Below the pieces are notes generated by a model. The model was not told where the DNA came from. It saw only the letters and a program-made list of their open reading frames with translations, and did not search any database. From an uncultured Ideonella sp. (lineage in GTDB: Bacteria > Pseudomonadota > Gammaproteobacteria > Burkholderiales > Burkholderiaceae), in contig CAMLGG010000181.1 of assembly GCA_946479475.1 (NCBI GenBank), positions 1 to 10,757 of the forward strand: a stretch of DNA of 10,757 nt. Direction: 5' to 3'. The position numbers were made by a program, and so were the translations under genes. Shown here piece after piece: positions 5,496 to 10,757 of the stretch (the stretch's first letter is position 1; each line of letters starts with the position of its first letter).

Positions 5496-6686
5496 TCACG
5501 CTTTCCTCAGGGGGTCGGAGCCGCCCGGGCTGAGCACCACCTTGCGGCAATCCTCCAGCTTGTTGGCGAACAGCTCGTAGCCCTGTGCCGCCTCCTCCAG
5601 CGGCAACTGGTGGCTGATGATCTGCTCGGGCTTGAGCTCGCCCCGGCCGATGCGCTCGAGCAGTTCGGGCATGTGCTGCTGCACGTGCGTCTGCCCCATT
5701 CGGAAGCTCAATCCCTTCTCGAAGGCATCGCCGAAGAGAAAGCCGTGGATGAAGCCGGCGTAGACGCCCGGCACGCTGACGATGCCGCCGCGGCGCGTCG
5801 CCGCCATGGCCTGGCGCAGGGCGCTGCCGCTGGAGCCCTCGACCTTGAGCGCGGTCATCACGGTCTCCAGCCGGCTGCCCTTGGCCTCGAAGCCCACCGC
5901 GTCGATGGCTGCGTCCACGCCGCGGAACTGCGTCTGCTCGATGATGTGCTGGGCGGGATCGTCGACGCGGCCGAAGTTCACCAGCTCGACATCCCAGGTG
6001 GCCTTGGCGAAGGCGAGGCGGTAGTCGTGGTGATCGACCATGAAGATCCGCTCGACGCCCAGCATGCGCGCGCAGGCCGCGGCCATCATGCCCACCGGGC
6101 CGGCGCCGAAGATCGCCAGCGTGCGCCCCGGGCCGGCCTCGGCGTTGACCACCGCCTGGTAGCCGGTGGGCAGGATGTCGGAGAGGAACAGGACCTGCGC
6201 ATCCGAAAGCGCGCCGGGCACCGGCAGCGGGCCGGTGTTGGCCATGGGCACCCGCACGTACTCGGCCTGGCCACCGGGCAGGCCGCCGTAGAGGTGGGTG
6301 TAGCCGAACATGGCGGCGCCGGGCCGCAGGTCCTTCCGGTTCAGGATGGCGCCGCGGCCGTCGTTGGTGGTCTCGCAGGCGGCGAAAAGCCTGCGCTGGC
6401 AGAAATAGCACTCGCCGCAGGCGACGACGAAGGGCACCACCACCCGGTCGCCGCGCTTGACGCGTGTCACCGCCGCGCCGGTTTCTTCCACGATGCCCAT
6501 GAACTCGTGGCCGAGGATGTCGCCCTCCTTCAGGCCCGGCACCTTGCCGCGGTACAGGTGCAGGTCGGATCCGCAGATCGCGGTGGCGGTGACCCGCAGG
6601 ATGATGTCCTGCGGATCCTGGACGACGGGGTCGGGCACGGTCTCGACGCGGACGTCGCGGGTGCCGTGGTAGGTGAGAGCTCGCAT
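5496..6686 (-). CDS. Zinc-dependent alcohol dehydrogenase, formaldehyde-dehydrogenase-like (MDR superfamily)
   Basis: A full-length 396-residue medium-chain dehydrogenase that should oxidise an alcohol or aldehyde adduct with NAD(P). The catalytic zinc motif is C38 ([11 protein letters not shown]) with H60-E61 (GHEFMG). The structural zinc Cys are C90, C93, C96 and C104 ([16 protein letters not shown]). The nucleotide-binding GAGPVG is at 194-199, followed by the strand ending in D218 (FMVDHHD), which favours NAD. The long insert after residue 105 and the motif LPTGYQAV match the glutathione-independent formaldehyde dehydrogenase-like subgroup rather than ordinary ADH. The start at 6686 has AAGG seven bases upstream and a -24/-12 promoter core at 6720-6733. 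It stands as a single gene. The physiological substrate is not fixed by the sequence; a detoxifying role in stress fits the neighbours but is inference. Confidence 0.93.
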   Translation of the reverse strand: MRALTYHGTRDVRVETVPDPVVQDPQDIILRVTATAICGSDLHLYRGKVPGLKEGDILGHEFMGIVEETGAAVTRVKRGDRVVVPFVVACGECYFCQRRLFAACETTNDGRGAILNRKDLRPGAAMFGYTHLYGGLPGGQAEYVRVPMANTGPLPVPGALSDAQVLFLSDILPTGYQAVVNAEAGPGRTLAIFGAGPVGMMAAACARMLGVERIFMVDHHDYRLAFAKATWDVELVNFGRVDDPAQHIIEQTQFRGVDAAIDAVGFEAKGSRLETVMTALKVEGSSGSALRQAMAATRRGGIVSVPGVYAGFIHGFLFGDAFEKGLSFRMGQTHVQQHMPELLERIGRGELKPEQIISHQLPLEEAAQGYELFANKLEDCRKVVLSPGGSDPLRKA

Positions 6687-6719
6687 GGACTTGCCTTTCG
6701 CAACCTTTCCCTGCGACTG

Positions 6720-6733
6720 GCAACCGCGGTGCC
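6720..6733 (-). promoter_or_regulatory. -24/-12 (sigma-54 type) promoter of the dehydrogenase
   Basis: On the minus strand the core reads GG-CACCGCGGTT-GC followed by CA. GG is at 6733-6732 and GC at 6721-6720. The predicted start is near 6708, 22 bases before the ATG at 6686. It is among the best matches to the classical TGGCAC-N5-TTGC. The inverted repeats at 6764-6834 lie upstream, where activator sites are often found. Confidence 0.72.
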
Positions 6734-6763
6734 GGAACGGTGAGCGGCGAGCCCGTCGTCACT

Positions 6764-6855
6764 CATGCTGGAGCCTGCCTCTCGGAGGCAGGCTGGTGGG
6801 AGCCCACTGCATGCTGGAGCCCCGCTCTCGGAGGGGGCCCGGGGGAGCTCGGTTC
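6764..6855. repeat. Imperfect tandem repeat of 46-base period containing a 9-bp hairpin
   Basis: CATGCTGGAGCC occurs at 6764-6775 and again at 6810-6821. CTCTCGGAGG occurs at 6779-6788 and 6825-6834. Both pairs are 46 bases apart. In the first copy GCCTGCCTC (6773-6781) and GAGGCAGGC (6785-6793) form a perfect nine-pair hairpin with a TCG loop; in the second copy the pairing is broken. The repeat lies between the dehydrogenase promoter and the end of the sigma-54 gene. It could be a REP-like element, a pair of activator sites or part of a transcription end. Confidence 0.6.
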
Positions 6856-6867
6856 ACCGCCACCGGC

Positions 6868-6891
6868 GGTAGCCGGCGACTGCCGGCTACC
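6868..6891. repeat. Perfect 10-bp inverted repeat over the sigma-54 gene stop codon
   Basis: GGTAGCCGGC (6868-6877) and GCCGGCTACC (6882-6891) pair perfectly around a GACT loop. The stop codon of the sigma-54 reading frame (TAG, 6889-6887) lies inside the right arm. No T run follows on the minus strand, so an intrinsic terminator is only one possibility. Confidence 0.6.
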
Positions 6892-8313
6892 TCCGCCGGC
6901 GCCGCTCGACGGACTCGATGTGCAGCATCTGCCGGTACTTGGTCACCGTCCGCCGCGCCACCATCAGCCCCTGGCCGACCAGCTGGCGCCGGATCTCGGC
7001 GTCCGAAAGCGGATGGGCCGGGTTCTCGGCCTCGATGATGTCCTTGATGAGGCCGCGGATGGCCGTGCCGGAACAGGCGCTGCCGTTGGACGACACGATG
7101 GCCCGCGAGAAGAAGTACTTCAGCTCGAACACGCCGATCGGCGTGGCCATGTACTTGTTGTTCGTCACCCGCGACACGGTCGACTCGTGGATGCCGCACT
7201 CCTCGGCGATCTCGCGCAGCAGCAAGGGCTTCATCGCCATCGGGCCGTAGTCGAGGAAGTGGCGCTGGCGGCGCACGATGGCCCCGGCCACGTCGAGGAT
7301 GGTCGAGAAGCGCTGCTCGACGTTGCGCAGGGTCCAGCGGGCGTCCTCCAGGTGGCCGGCCATCTCGGCGTTCTCCGCCTTGCGGTGGCGCTGGAACAGC
7401 TCGGCATAGACCCGGTTCAGCCGGATGCGCGGCACCACTGCCGGATTGAGCAGCACCGTCCACTGGTTGCGGCGCTTCTTCACCACCACGTCGGGGATGA
7501 CGTAGGTGATGTTCGCCGGGCCGAAGCGCCAGCCGGGCCGCGGGTCCAGCCGGCGGATGCGGTCGCACACCTCCTTGACGCGGCTGTGGTCGCGCCGAGG
7601 CTCGAGGCCAGCGCGTTGACGTCCCGGGCGGCGAGCGCAGGCAGGTGCTCGTCGACGATGGTCCGTGCCATGCCGCGCAACTCGGGGCAGTCTATCGAGG
7701 CGAGCTGCAGCCGCAGGCACTCCCCCACGCTGCGCGCGCCGACGCCAGCCGGGTCCAGCGACCGCACGCGTCTCAGCGCGATCTGCATCTCCTCGATCGT
7801 CGCGGGCGGGTCGATCGGGGCGATGGCGATCAGTTCCTCCAGCGGCGTGCGCAGGTACCCGTCGTCGTCGAGCGACTCGACGACGGTGCGCGCCAGCATC
7901 AGGTCGCGCGGCATCAGCGGCAAGACGTTGAGCTGGCCGTGCAGGTGCATCGCGAGCGTCGTCTCGACGGCCATCATGTCCATGGCCGTGAGGTCGCCGT
8001 CCTCGGCCCGGCGTGTCAGGCCGGTGCGATCGGCCTGCCAGAGCGCGCGGTCGTCGCCGTCCATCGGTTCCATCGAGACATCGGCGTTGCCGCCATCGAG
8101 GTCCGGCTCGGCCAGGCCCGTTTCCGGGCCCAGCGGACTGCCGGGTTCGGCGGACGGCTCCTCGTCCTCCAGGAACGGGTTCTCGCCGAGCTTGCTTCGC
8201 ACGATGGCGGCAAAGTCCAGCGACGACATCTGAAGGAGCTTCACCGCGTGTTGCAGACGCGGAGACAGCGTCTGCACCTGCCGGTGCTCCGCCCGCAGTT
8301 CGATGGATCCCAC
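6887..8313 (-). pseudogene. rpoN: Sigma-54 factor RpoN (second-type paralogue), broken by a one-base frameshift
   Basis: Two adjacent minus-strand frames together give a complete 475-residue sigma-54, close to the usual 470-500. The start is the GTG at 8313 (GAGGAGG seven bases upstream), giving a Gln/Leu-rich activator region I (VQTLSPRLQHAVKLLQMSSL), an acidic region II (about 48-110) and a core-binding region. After codon 242 (ACC, 7590-7588) the frame is lost, and homology continues one base over as HSRVKEVCDRIRRLDPRPG. Adding one C at 7588 restores everything, including the helix-turn-helix LREIAEECGIHESTVSRVT (about 366-384) and the RpoN box ARRTVTKYRQ (453-462; canonical ARRTVAKYRE). 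As written, translation would stop at 7480, giving 277 residues without the promoter-binding half. The rest of the gene is intact, so a recent mutation or a read error in a C run are both possible. The gene has its own -24/-12 promoter. Region I wording (QMSSLDF) differs from the usual housekeeping RpoN, which suggests an RpoN2-like paralogue. Confidence 0.9.
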
Positions 8314-8379
8314 GTTCTCGCCTCCTCTACCGGTCGTGGCCGCCCGCGGCACCACTGGCCACGGGAAGCACACGCTCAG

Positions 8380-8393
8380 GCAAGGCCTGTGCC
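8380..8393 (-). promoter_or_regulatory. -24/-12 (sigma-54 type) promoter of the rpoN-like gene
   Basis: On the minus strand the core reads GG-CACAGGCCTT-GC followed by C. GG is at 8393-8392 and GC at 8381-8380. The predicted start is near 8368, giving the longest leader of the set (about 55 bases to the GTG at 8313). It rules out the upstream ATG at 8454. It implies that sigma-54 makes its own paralogue or itself. Confidence 0.7.
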
Positions 8394-8575
8394 GGGCGCT
8401 GCCGGCACGGGGCATGGTTCGAAAAAGGCCGGACTGGCGCACACTTGGCGCCACGCACGGCGTTCCTTCGGCGCCCGGAACGCACGGAAGCTCCGCCCGG
8501 GCACCGAATTTGCCGTAATCCGTGCGCGGCCGGTTGAACTTTTCACCCGTGCGCCCTCGAGGCGCTTACGCCGAC

Positions 8576-8589
8576 GGCACGGCACTTGC
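8576..8589 (+). promoter_or_regulatory. -24/-12 (sigma-54 type) promoter of the second HHE gene
   Basis: The core reads GG-CACGGCACTT-GC followed by C, the closest in the window to classical TGGCACG-N4-TTGC. GG is at 8576-8577 and GC at 8588-8589. The predicted start is near 8601, 36 bases before the ATG at 8637. The core lies in a perfect inverted repeat (8576-8584 with 8587-8595). Confidence 0.72.
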
Positions 8590-8636
8590 CGTGCCTGCCA
8601 GCAGAAGGTCCGCGAGGCGGCCCGAGGAGACCCACC

Positions 8637-9263
8637 ATGCCCGATCCCGCCAAGAGCACACGCGTGACGCGTGCGGCCACCGCCGCGCGCAGCCAGATCA
8701 TCGACCAGCTGAAGGAAGACCACCGGCGCATCAAGCGCGCGTACCGCGAGTTCCTGCGCCTGGACGCCGACCGCAACGGCGACCAGTGCGAATCCATCGT
8801 CCGCCGCACCCTTTCGCTGCTGCGCGTGCACAGCGTGCTCGAGGAGGAGCTGATCTATCCGGTGATGCGCCCGATCGTCAGCGAGGCGGAAGCGGTCGAC
8901 GAGGCCGAGGTCGAGCACGAGATCGTCCGCTATCTCGGCGAGCAGCTCGAATCGGCCAGCGCGGTGGACGACAAGTTCTCCGCCCGGTTCGCGGTGCTGT
9001 GCGAGTACGTGCTGCATCACGTGAAGGAAGAGGAAGGCGAACTCTTCCCGCAGCTCAAGCGCGCCAAGCTCGACTGGGAAGGCCTGTGCAACGAGTTCAC
9101 CGAAAGGCGTGAAGCGCTGCTGACCGAGGAGGGCGCCCACGACACCCTCACCGGCATGAACAGCATCCTGCCCACCGACGAGACCGGCGTGCTGATGACC
9201 GGCCACGAGGTCGGCCGCTACCCCCAGCGCGAAGCCGGCTCGATCACGAGCCGGAAGATTTAG
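8637..9263 (+). CDS. Hemerythrin HHE cation-binding domain protein (second copy)
   Basis: A 208-residue HHE-family protein, with the four-helix di-iron domain at about 20-160. Likely metal ligands are H29 (EDHRR), H65 and E69 (HSVLEEE), H94 (VEHEI), and H127/H128 with E132 (LHHVKEEEGELFP). The spacing and wording match the first copy at 3237-3710, but this protein adds an N-terminal basic extension (1-20) and a 45-residue C-terminal tail rich in Thr, Glu and Gly with no recognised domain. The ATG at 8637 has GAGGAG seven bases upstream. The in-frame ATG at 8585-8587 region is excluded because it overlaps the promoter -12 element. It is divergent from rpoN and followed by G+C-rich hairpins. 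It is probably cytoplasmic; oxygen, nitric oxide or iron sensing are all possible. Confidence 0.92.
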   Translation: MPDPAKSTRVTRAATAARSQIIDQLKEDHRRIKRAYREFLRLDADRNGDQCESIVRRTLSLLRVHSVLEEELIYPVMRPIVSEAEAVDEAEVEHEIVRYLGEQLESASAVDDKFSARFAVLCEYVLHHVKEEEGELFPQLKRAKLDWEGLCNEFTERREALLTEEGAHDTLTGMNSILPTDETGVLMTGHEVGRYPQREAGSITSRKI

Positions 9264-9271
9264 GCCCCCAC

Positions 9272-9305
9272 GGCCCCCTGCCAGGGGCCTGCCCCCCATG
9301 GGGGC
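9272..9305 (+). other. Two adjacent G+C hairpins after the second HHE gene
   Basis: GGCCCC (9272-9277) pairs with GGGGCC (9284-9289), and GCCCCC (9291-9296) pairs with GGGGGC (9300-9305). They start nine bases after the stop at 9263. There is no T run, so they may slow polymerase or protect the 3' end rather than act as a classical terminator. The rest of 9306-9396 shows no feature I can name. Confidence 0.45.
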
Positions 9306-9396
9306 TCGCGCAGCGGACCGGCAGAGCCGGATCCGCGCACGCCCTGGTATGGGTCGCAGGTGGTGGCGGATTCAAGGGGCAGAAGTGAATCCACCG

Positions 9397-9410
9397 GGTC
9401 CGCCGTTTGC
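9397..9410 (+). promoter_or_regulatory. -24/-12 (sigma-54 type) promoter of the BON lipoprotein gene
   Basis: The core reads GG-TCCGCCGTTT-GC followed by T. GG is at 9397-9398 and GC at 9409-9410. The predicted start is near 9422, 23 bases before the ATG at 9445. It is the most divergent of the set in the -24 half (no A at the second base after GG), but the -12 half TTTGCT is close to classical. Confidence 0.6.
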
Positions 9411-9444
9411 TGGTTAGAGGTCCCGATACTTCACGGAGCTTTCC

Positions 9445-9774
9445 ATGAACAAGCATTCCCTGATCGTCGCGATGATGGTGGCCTGCGGCGTGGTGACCTT
9501 GTCCACCATGGCCGGCTGTGCAGTGACCAGCGGCCAGAGCAGCGTCGGCCAGTACGTCGACGACAAGACCATCACCGCACGCGTCAAGACCCGCATGGCT
9601 GCCGATCCCACGGTCAGCGCAATGCGCATCGACGTGACCACCCTGAACGGCACGGTCCAGCTCTCGGGCTTCGCGACCAGCCCGACCGAGAAGGCCAAGG
9701 CCGGCGAGATCGCCGCCGCGGTCCCGGACGTGAAGTCGGTCCGCAACGACATCGTGGTCAGGGCAGCGCAGTAA
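9445..9774 (+). CDS. BON-domain lipoprotein
   Basis: A 109-residue exported lipoprotein with a signal sequence (MNKHSLIVAMMVACGVVTLS) and a lipobox ending at C25 (STMAGC). The residue after the Cys is Ala, which favours transport to the outer membrane. One BON domain follows (about 38-107), with the typical DDKTITARVKTRM start, the central LNGTVQLSGF with conserved Gly at 69 and 75, and VPDVKSVRNDIVV at the end. BON domains bind phospholipid surfaces, and family members such as OsmY and DolP act in envelope stress and integrity. The start has CGGAG seven bases upstream and a -24/-12 promoter core. A bidirectional terminator follows 23 bases after the stop. It is well supported; its partner in the envelope is unknown. 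Confidence 0.93.
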   Translation: MNKHSLIVAMMVACGVVTLSTMAGCAVTSGQSSVGQYVDDKTITARVKTRMAADPTVSAMRIDVTTLNGTVQLSGFATSPTEKAKAGEIAAAVPDVKSVRNDIVVRAAQ

Positions 9775-9797
9775 CGCCGGTGTTTGACACACAGCGA

Positions 9798-9821
9798 AAA
9801 GGGCCGGTGCGCCGGCCCTTT
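9798..9821. terminator. Bidirectional intrinsic terminator
   Basis: A ten-pair stem forms between AAAGGGCCGG (9798-9807) and CCGGCCCTTT (9812-9821) around a TGCG loop. T residues end the plus-strand arm, and four A residues before it give a T run on the minus strand. It serves both the BON gene (+) and the barrel protein gene (-), which converge here. Confidence 0.88.
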
Positions 9822-9856
9822 CTGGCGCCTGCCGCCTCGATCAGCGGCATGACCCC

Positions 9857-10519
9857 TCAGAACTGGTACCTGTAGCCGAAGGTCGTGAGCTGGACGTCGT
9901 GCTTGCCGACGCCGGGGAAGCGAAGATCGTGGCGTTCCCACTCGACGACCAGCGCGGAGCTGCGGGCCAGCTCGTAGCTCATCCCCACGCCGTACGAAGC
10001 GCCCCAACCCTTGGCGCGCCCGGTGGGCACGCCGGAGACCGGATCGGCCGAGACCTCGGTGCGCCCGTAGGTCGCCCCGAGCTTGAAATGGGCGCTGAAG
10101 GCGCCGGCCGGCCAACGGCCCAGAAGGCTGAGGTTCAGGCCCTTCGCCGAGGTGGTCCCGCCGGCACGGTCGGCGTCGCCCAGGTGGAGGTAGCCGATCT
10201 CGGCGCCGAGGTAGCGGTTGAACAGCCCGCCCACGTGGGCGCGGCCGGCAAGGTCGGGGTTCTTGCAGCGATAGCCGCCGAAGCCGCAGCCGGTGGAGTA
10301 GCGGGCCTGGCCGAAGTCGATGCCGAGCCACGCCCGCTTGTCGGCCGGTGTCAGGAGGAAGCTGCCTTGCGGCGCGGGTGGCTCCTGTTCGGCCGCGGGG
10401 GAACCCGGGGCGGCCGGGGCCTGTGCCAGGGCAAGGGATTGAACGACAGCCGCCGAGAGCGCACAAACGGCACGGGCGGCCGGCCCCCGGCGACTGCTGC
10501 AGCGTCGAAGCGAATCCAT
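9857..10519 (-). CDS. Outer membrane beta-barrel protein (OmpA/OmpW-like barrel)
   Basis: A 220-residue protein with a signal peptide (basic n-region to R16, hydrophobic AVCALSAAVVQSLALA, likely cut after AQA near 34). A short Pro/Ala/Glu-rich linker (35-55) precedes an eight-strand-like barrel of alternating residues, such as AWLGIDFGQARYS, YLGAEIGYLHLG and GASYGVGMSYEL. The last residue is Phe after a typical closing strand (LTTFGYRYQF), the signature recognised by the BAM machinery. C78 and C85 (GCGFGGYRC) probably form a loop disulfide. ATG 10519 is chosen for its AAGGA site six bases upstream and a transcript start predicted near 10559. ATG 10546 is possible but would leave a 13-base leader, and the longer reading from 10654 begins upstream of the promoter. 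No plug or OmpA peptidoglycan domain is present. The function beyond a small barrel is unknown. Confidence 0.85.
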   Translation of the reverse strand: MDSLRRCSSRRGPAARAVCALSAAVVQSLALAQAPAAPGSPAAEQEPPAPQGSFLLTPADKRAWLGIDFGQARYSTGCGFGGYRCKNPDLAGRAHVGGLFNRYLGAEIGYLHLGDADRAGGTTSAKGLNLSLLGRWPAGAFSAHFKLGATYGRTEVSADPVSGVPTGRAKGWGASYGVGMSYELARSSALVVEWERHDLRFPGVGKHDVQLTTFGYRYQF

Positions 10520-10570
10520 GCCACATCCTTTCAACATGAAGCGCATCGCACATCTCCCGGCAATATGGTG

Positions 10571-10584
10571 GCAAACGCAATGCC
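10571..10584 (-). promoter_or_regulatory. -24/-12 (sigma-54 type) promoter of the barrel protein gene
   Basis: On the minus strand the core reads GG-CATTGCGTTT-GC followed by CA. GG is at 10584-10583 and GC at 10572-10571. The predicted start is near 10559, 40 bases before the ATG at 10519. Confidence 0.66.
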
Positions 10585-10671
10585 CCCCGGCTGTCGGACG
10601 GTGCCGCGCGGGCGCACCCGACTCGTCCGCTCCTGCTGACGGACGGCTCCTCAAGGGAGGAGCGGATTAAA

Positions 10672-10757
10672 GTGCGCGTCCCGATGCCGATCTCCATCCG
10701 TTCCCGCCTGCTCCTGCTGGTGATGTCGGTGCTGCTGCCCGCGATGGCCGGCGCGCT
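10672..10757 (+). CDS. N-terminus of a membrane protein, possibly a sensor kinase (runs off right edge)
   Basis: The frame is open to the right edge. GTG at 10672 is chosen because GGAG lies nine bases upstream; ATG at 10684 is in the same frame but lacks a good site. The visible residues (MPISIRSRLLLLVMSVLLPAMAGA from the ATG) form a short basic start followed by a strongly hydrophobic helix ending in LLPA. This opening is common in sensor histidine kinases and diguanylate cyclases of Burkholderiales, but only some 28 residues are seen, so the product is a guess. Unlike the other transcription units, no GG-N8-TTGC core is visible in the roughly 90 bases upstream. Confidence 0.6.
   Translation, partial: MRVPMPISIRSRLLLLVMSVLLPAMAGA

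Larger units (their letters stand above)
8314..8636. other. Divergent regulatory region between rpoN and the second HHE gene
   Basis: This 323-base stretch holds no gene. It contains two outward-facing -24/-12 cores (8380-8393 on minus, 8576-8589 on plus) and two Shine-Dalgarno sites. About 180 bases of G+C-rich sequence lie between the cores, with several short inverted repeats (for example GGCGC-type repeats around 8437-8485). An enhancer-binding activator site would be expected here, but I could not single one out. Open frames crossing it on both strands begin upstream of the promoters and are shadows. Confidence 0.6.

Noticed and set aside
5610..7000. Long plus-strand open frames opposite the dehydrogenase (5610-6743) and sigma-54 gene (6740-8233)
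   Set aside because: Low-complexity His/Ala/Gly/Asp translations antisense to conserved proteins, with no Shine-Dalgarno or promoter support.
7580..7600. Programmed frameshifting in the rpoN-like gene
   Set aside because: No slippery heptamer, stop codon or downstream pseudoknot-like element is evident at GCGACCACAGCC, and sigma-54 genes are not known to use it.
9414..10697. 427-codon minus-strand open frame spanning the BON and barrel genes
   Set aside because: It crosses a strong bidirectional terminator and runs in a different frame from the barrel protein, which has a signal peptide and closing strand.

Overview
The window is about 70% G+C with strongly G/C-biased third codon positions and dense, short transcription units. 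Gene content (HHE hemerythrin proteins, a DUF883 membrane anchor, a BON lipoprotein, a second-type sigma-54 factor, a beta-barrel outer membrane protein) and Gram-negative export signals suggest a betaproteobacterium, most likely Burkholderiales (Comamonadaceae or Rubrivivax/Leptothrix relatives). The taxonomic call is inference from gene types, not from a search.

Layout, left to right: a Gly-rich partial gene leaving the left edge (-); a PIG-L deacetylase and a family 2 glycosyltransferase in tandem (+); a 70-residue unknown (+) converging on a glycine-zipper membrane protein (-); a Gln/Arg-rich repeat protein (-) divergent from an HHE hemerythrin protein (+), which is followed by an odd response regulator (+); a DUF883 anchor protein (-); a zinc alcohol/formaldehyde-type dehydrogenase (-); an rpoN-like sigma-54 gene broken by one missing base (-), divergent from a second HHE protein (+); a BON-domain lipoprotein (+) converging on an outer membrane barrel protein (-) across a bidirectional terminator; and the first codons of a membrane protein (+), possibly a sensor kinase, at the right edge.

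The main result is regulatory. Twelve transcription units start in this window to the left of the right-edge gene, and all twelve carry the same element: GG, ten bases, GC, always with TT before the GC (GG-N8-TTGC), 29 to 66 bases upstream of the chosen start codon and on the coding strand. This is the spacing and core of a -24/-12 sigma-54 promoter. The set has its own flavour: C or G, never T, in front of GG in eleven of twelve; A at the second base after GG in eleven of twelve; and C after the GC in eleven of twelve. One of the twelve drives the rpoN-like gene itself. The window therefore looks like a compact sigma-54 regulon built around its own sigma factor, with products that fit an envelope, redox or stress response: two HHE proteins, two small membrane proteins, a lipoprotein, a barrel protein, a disordered repeat protein, a dehydrogenase, and a deacetylase/glycosyltransferase pair. 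No AAA+ enhancer-binding activator lies in the window, so how the promoters are switched on is not visible.

Promoter positions also settle several start codons, because longer upstream readings would begin at or before the promoter core. The rpoN lesion is either a real inactivation or a one-base read error in a C run; it decides whether the regulon is served by this factor or by another one elsewhere in the genome.
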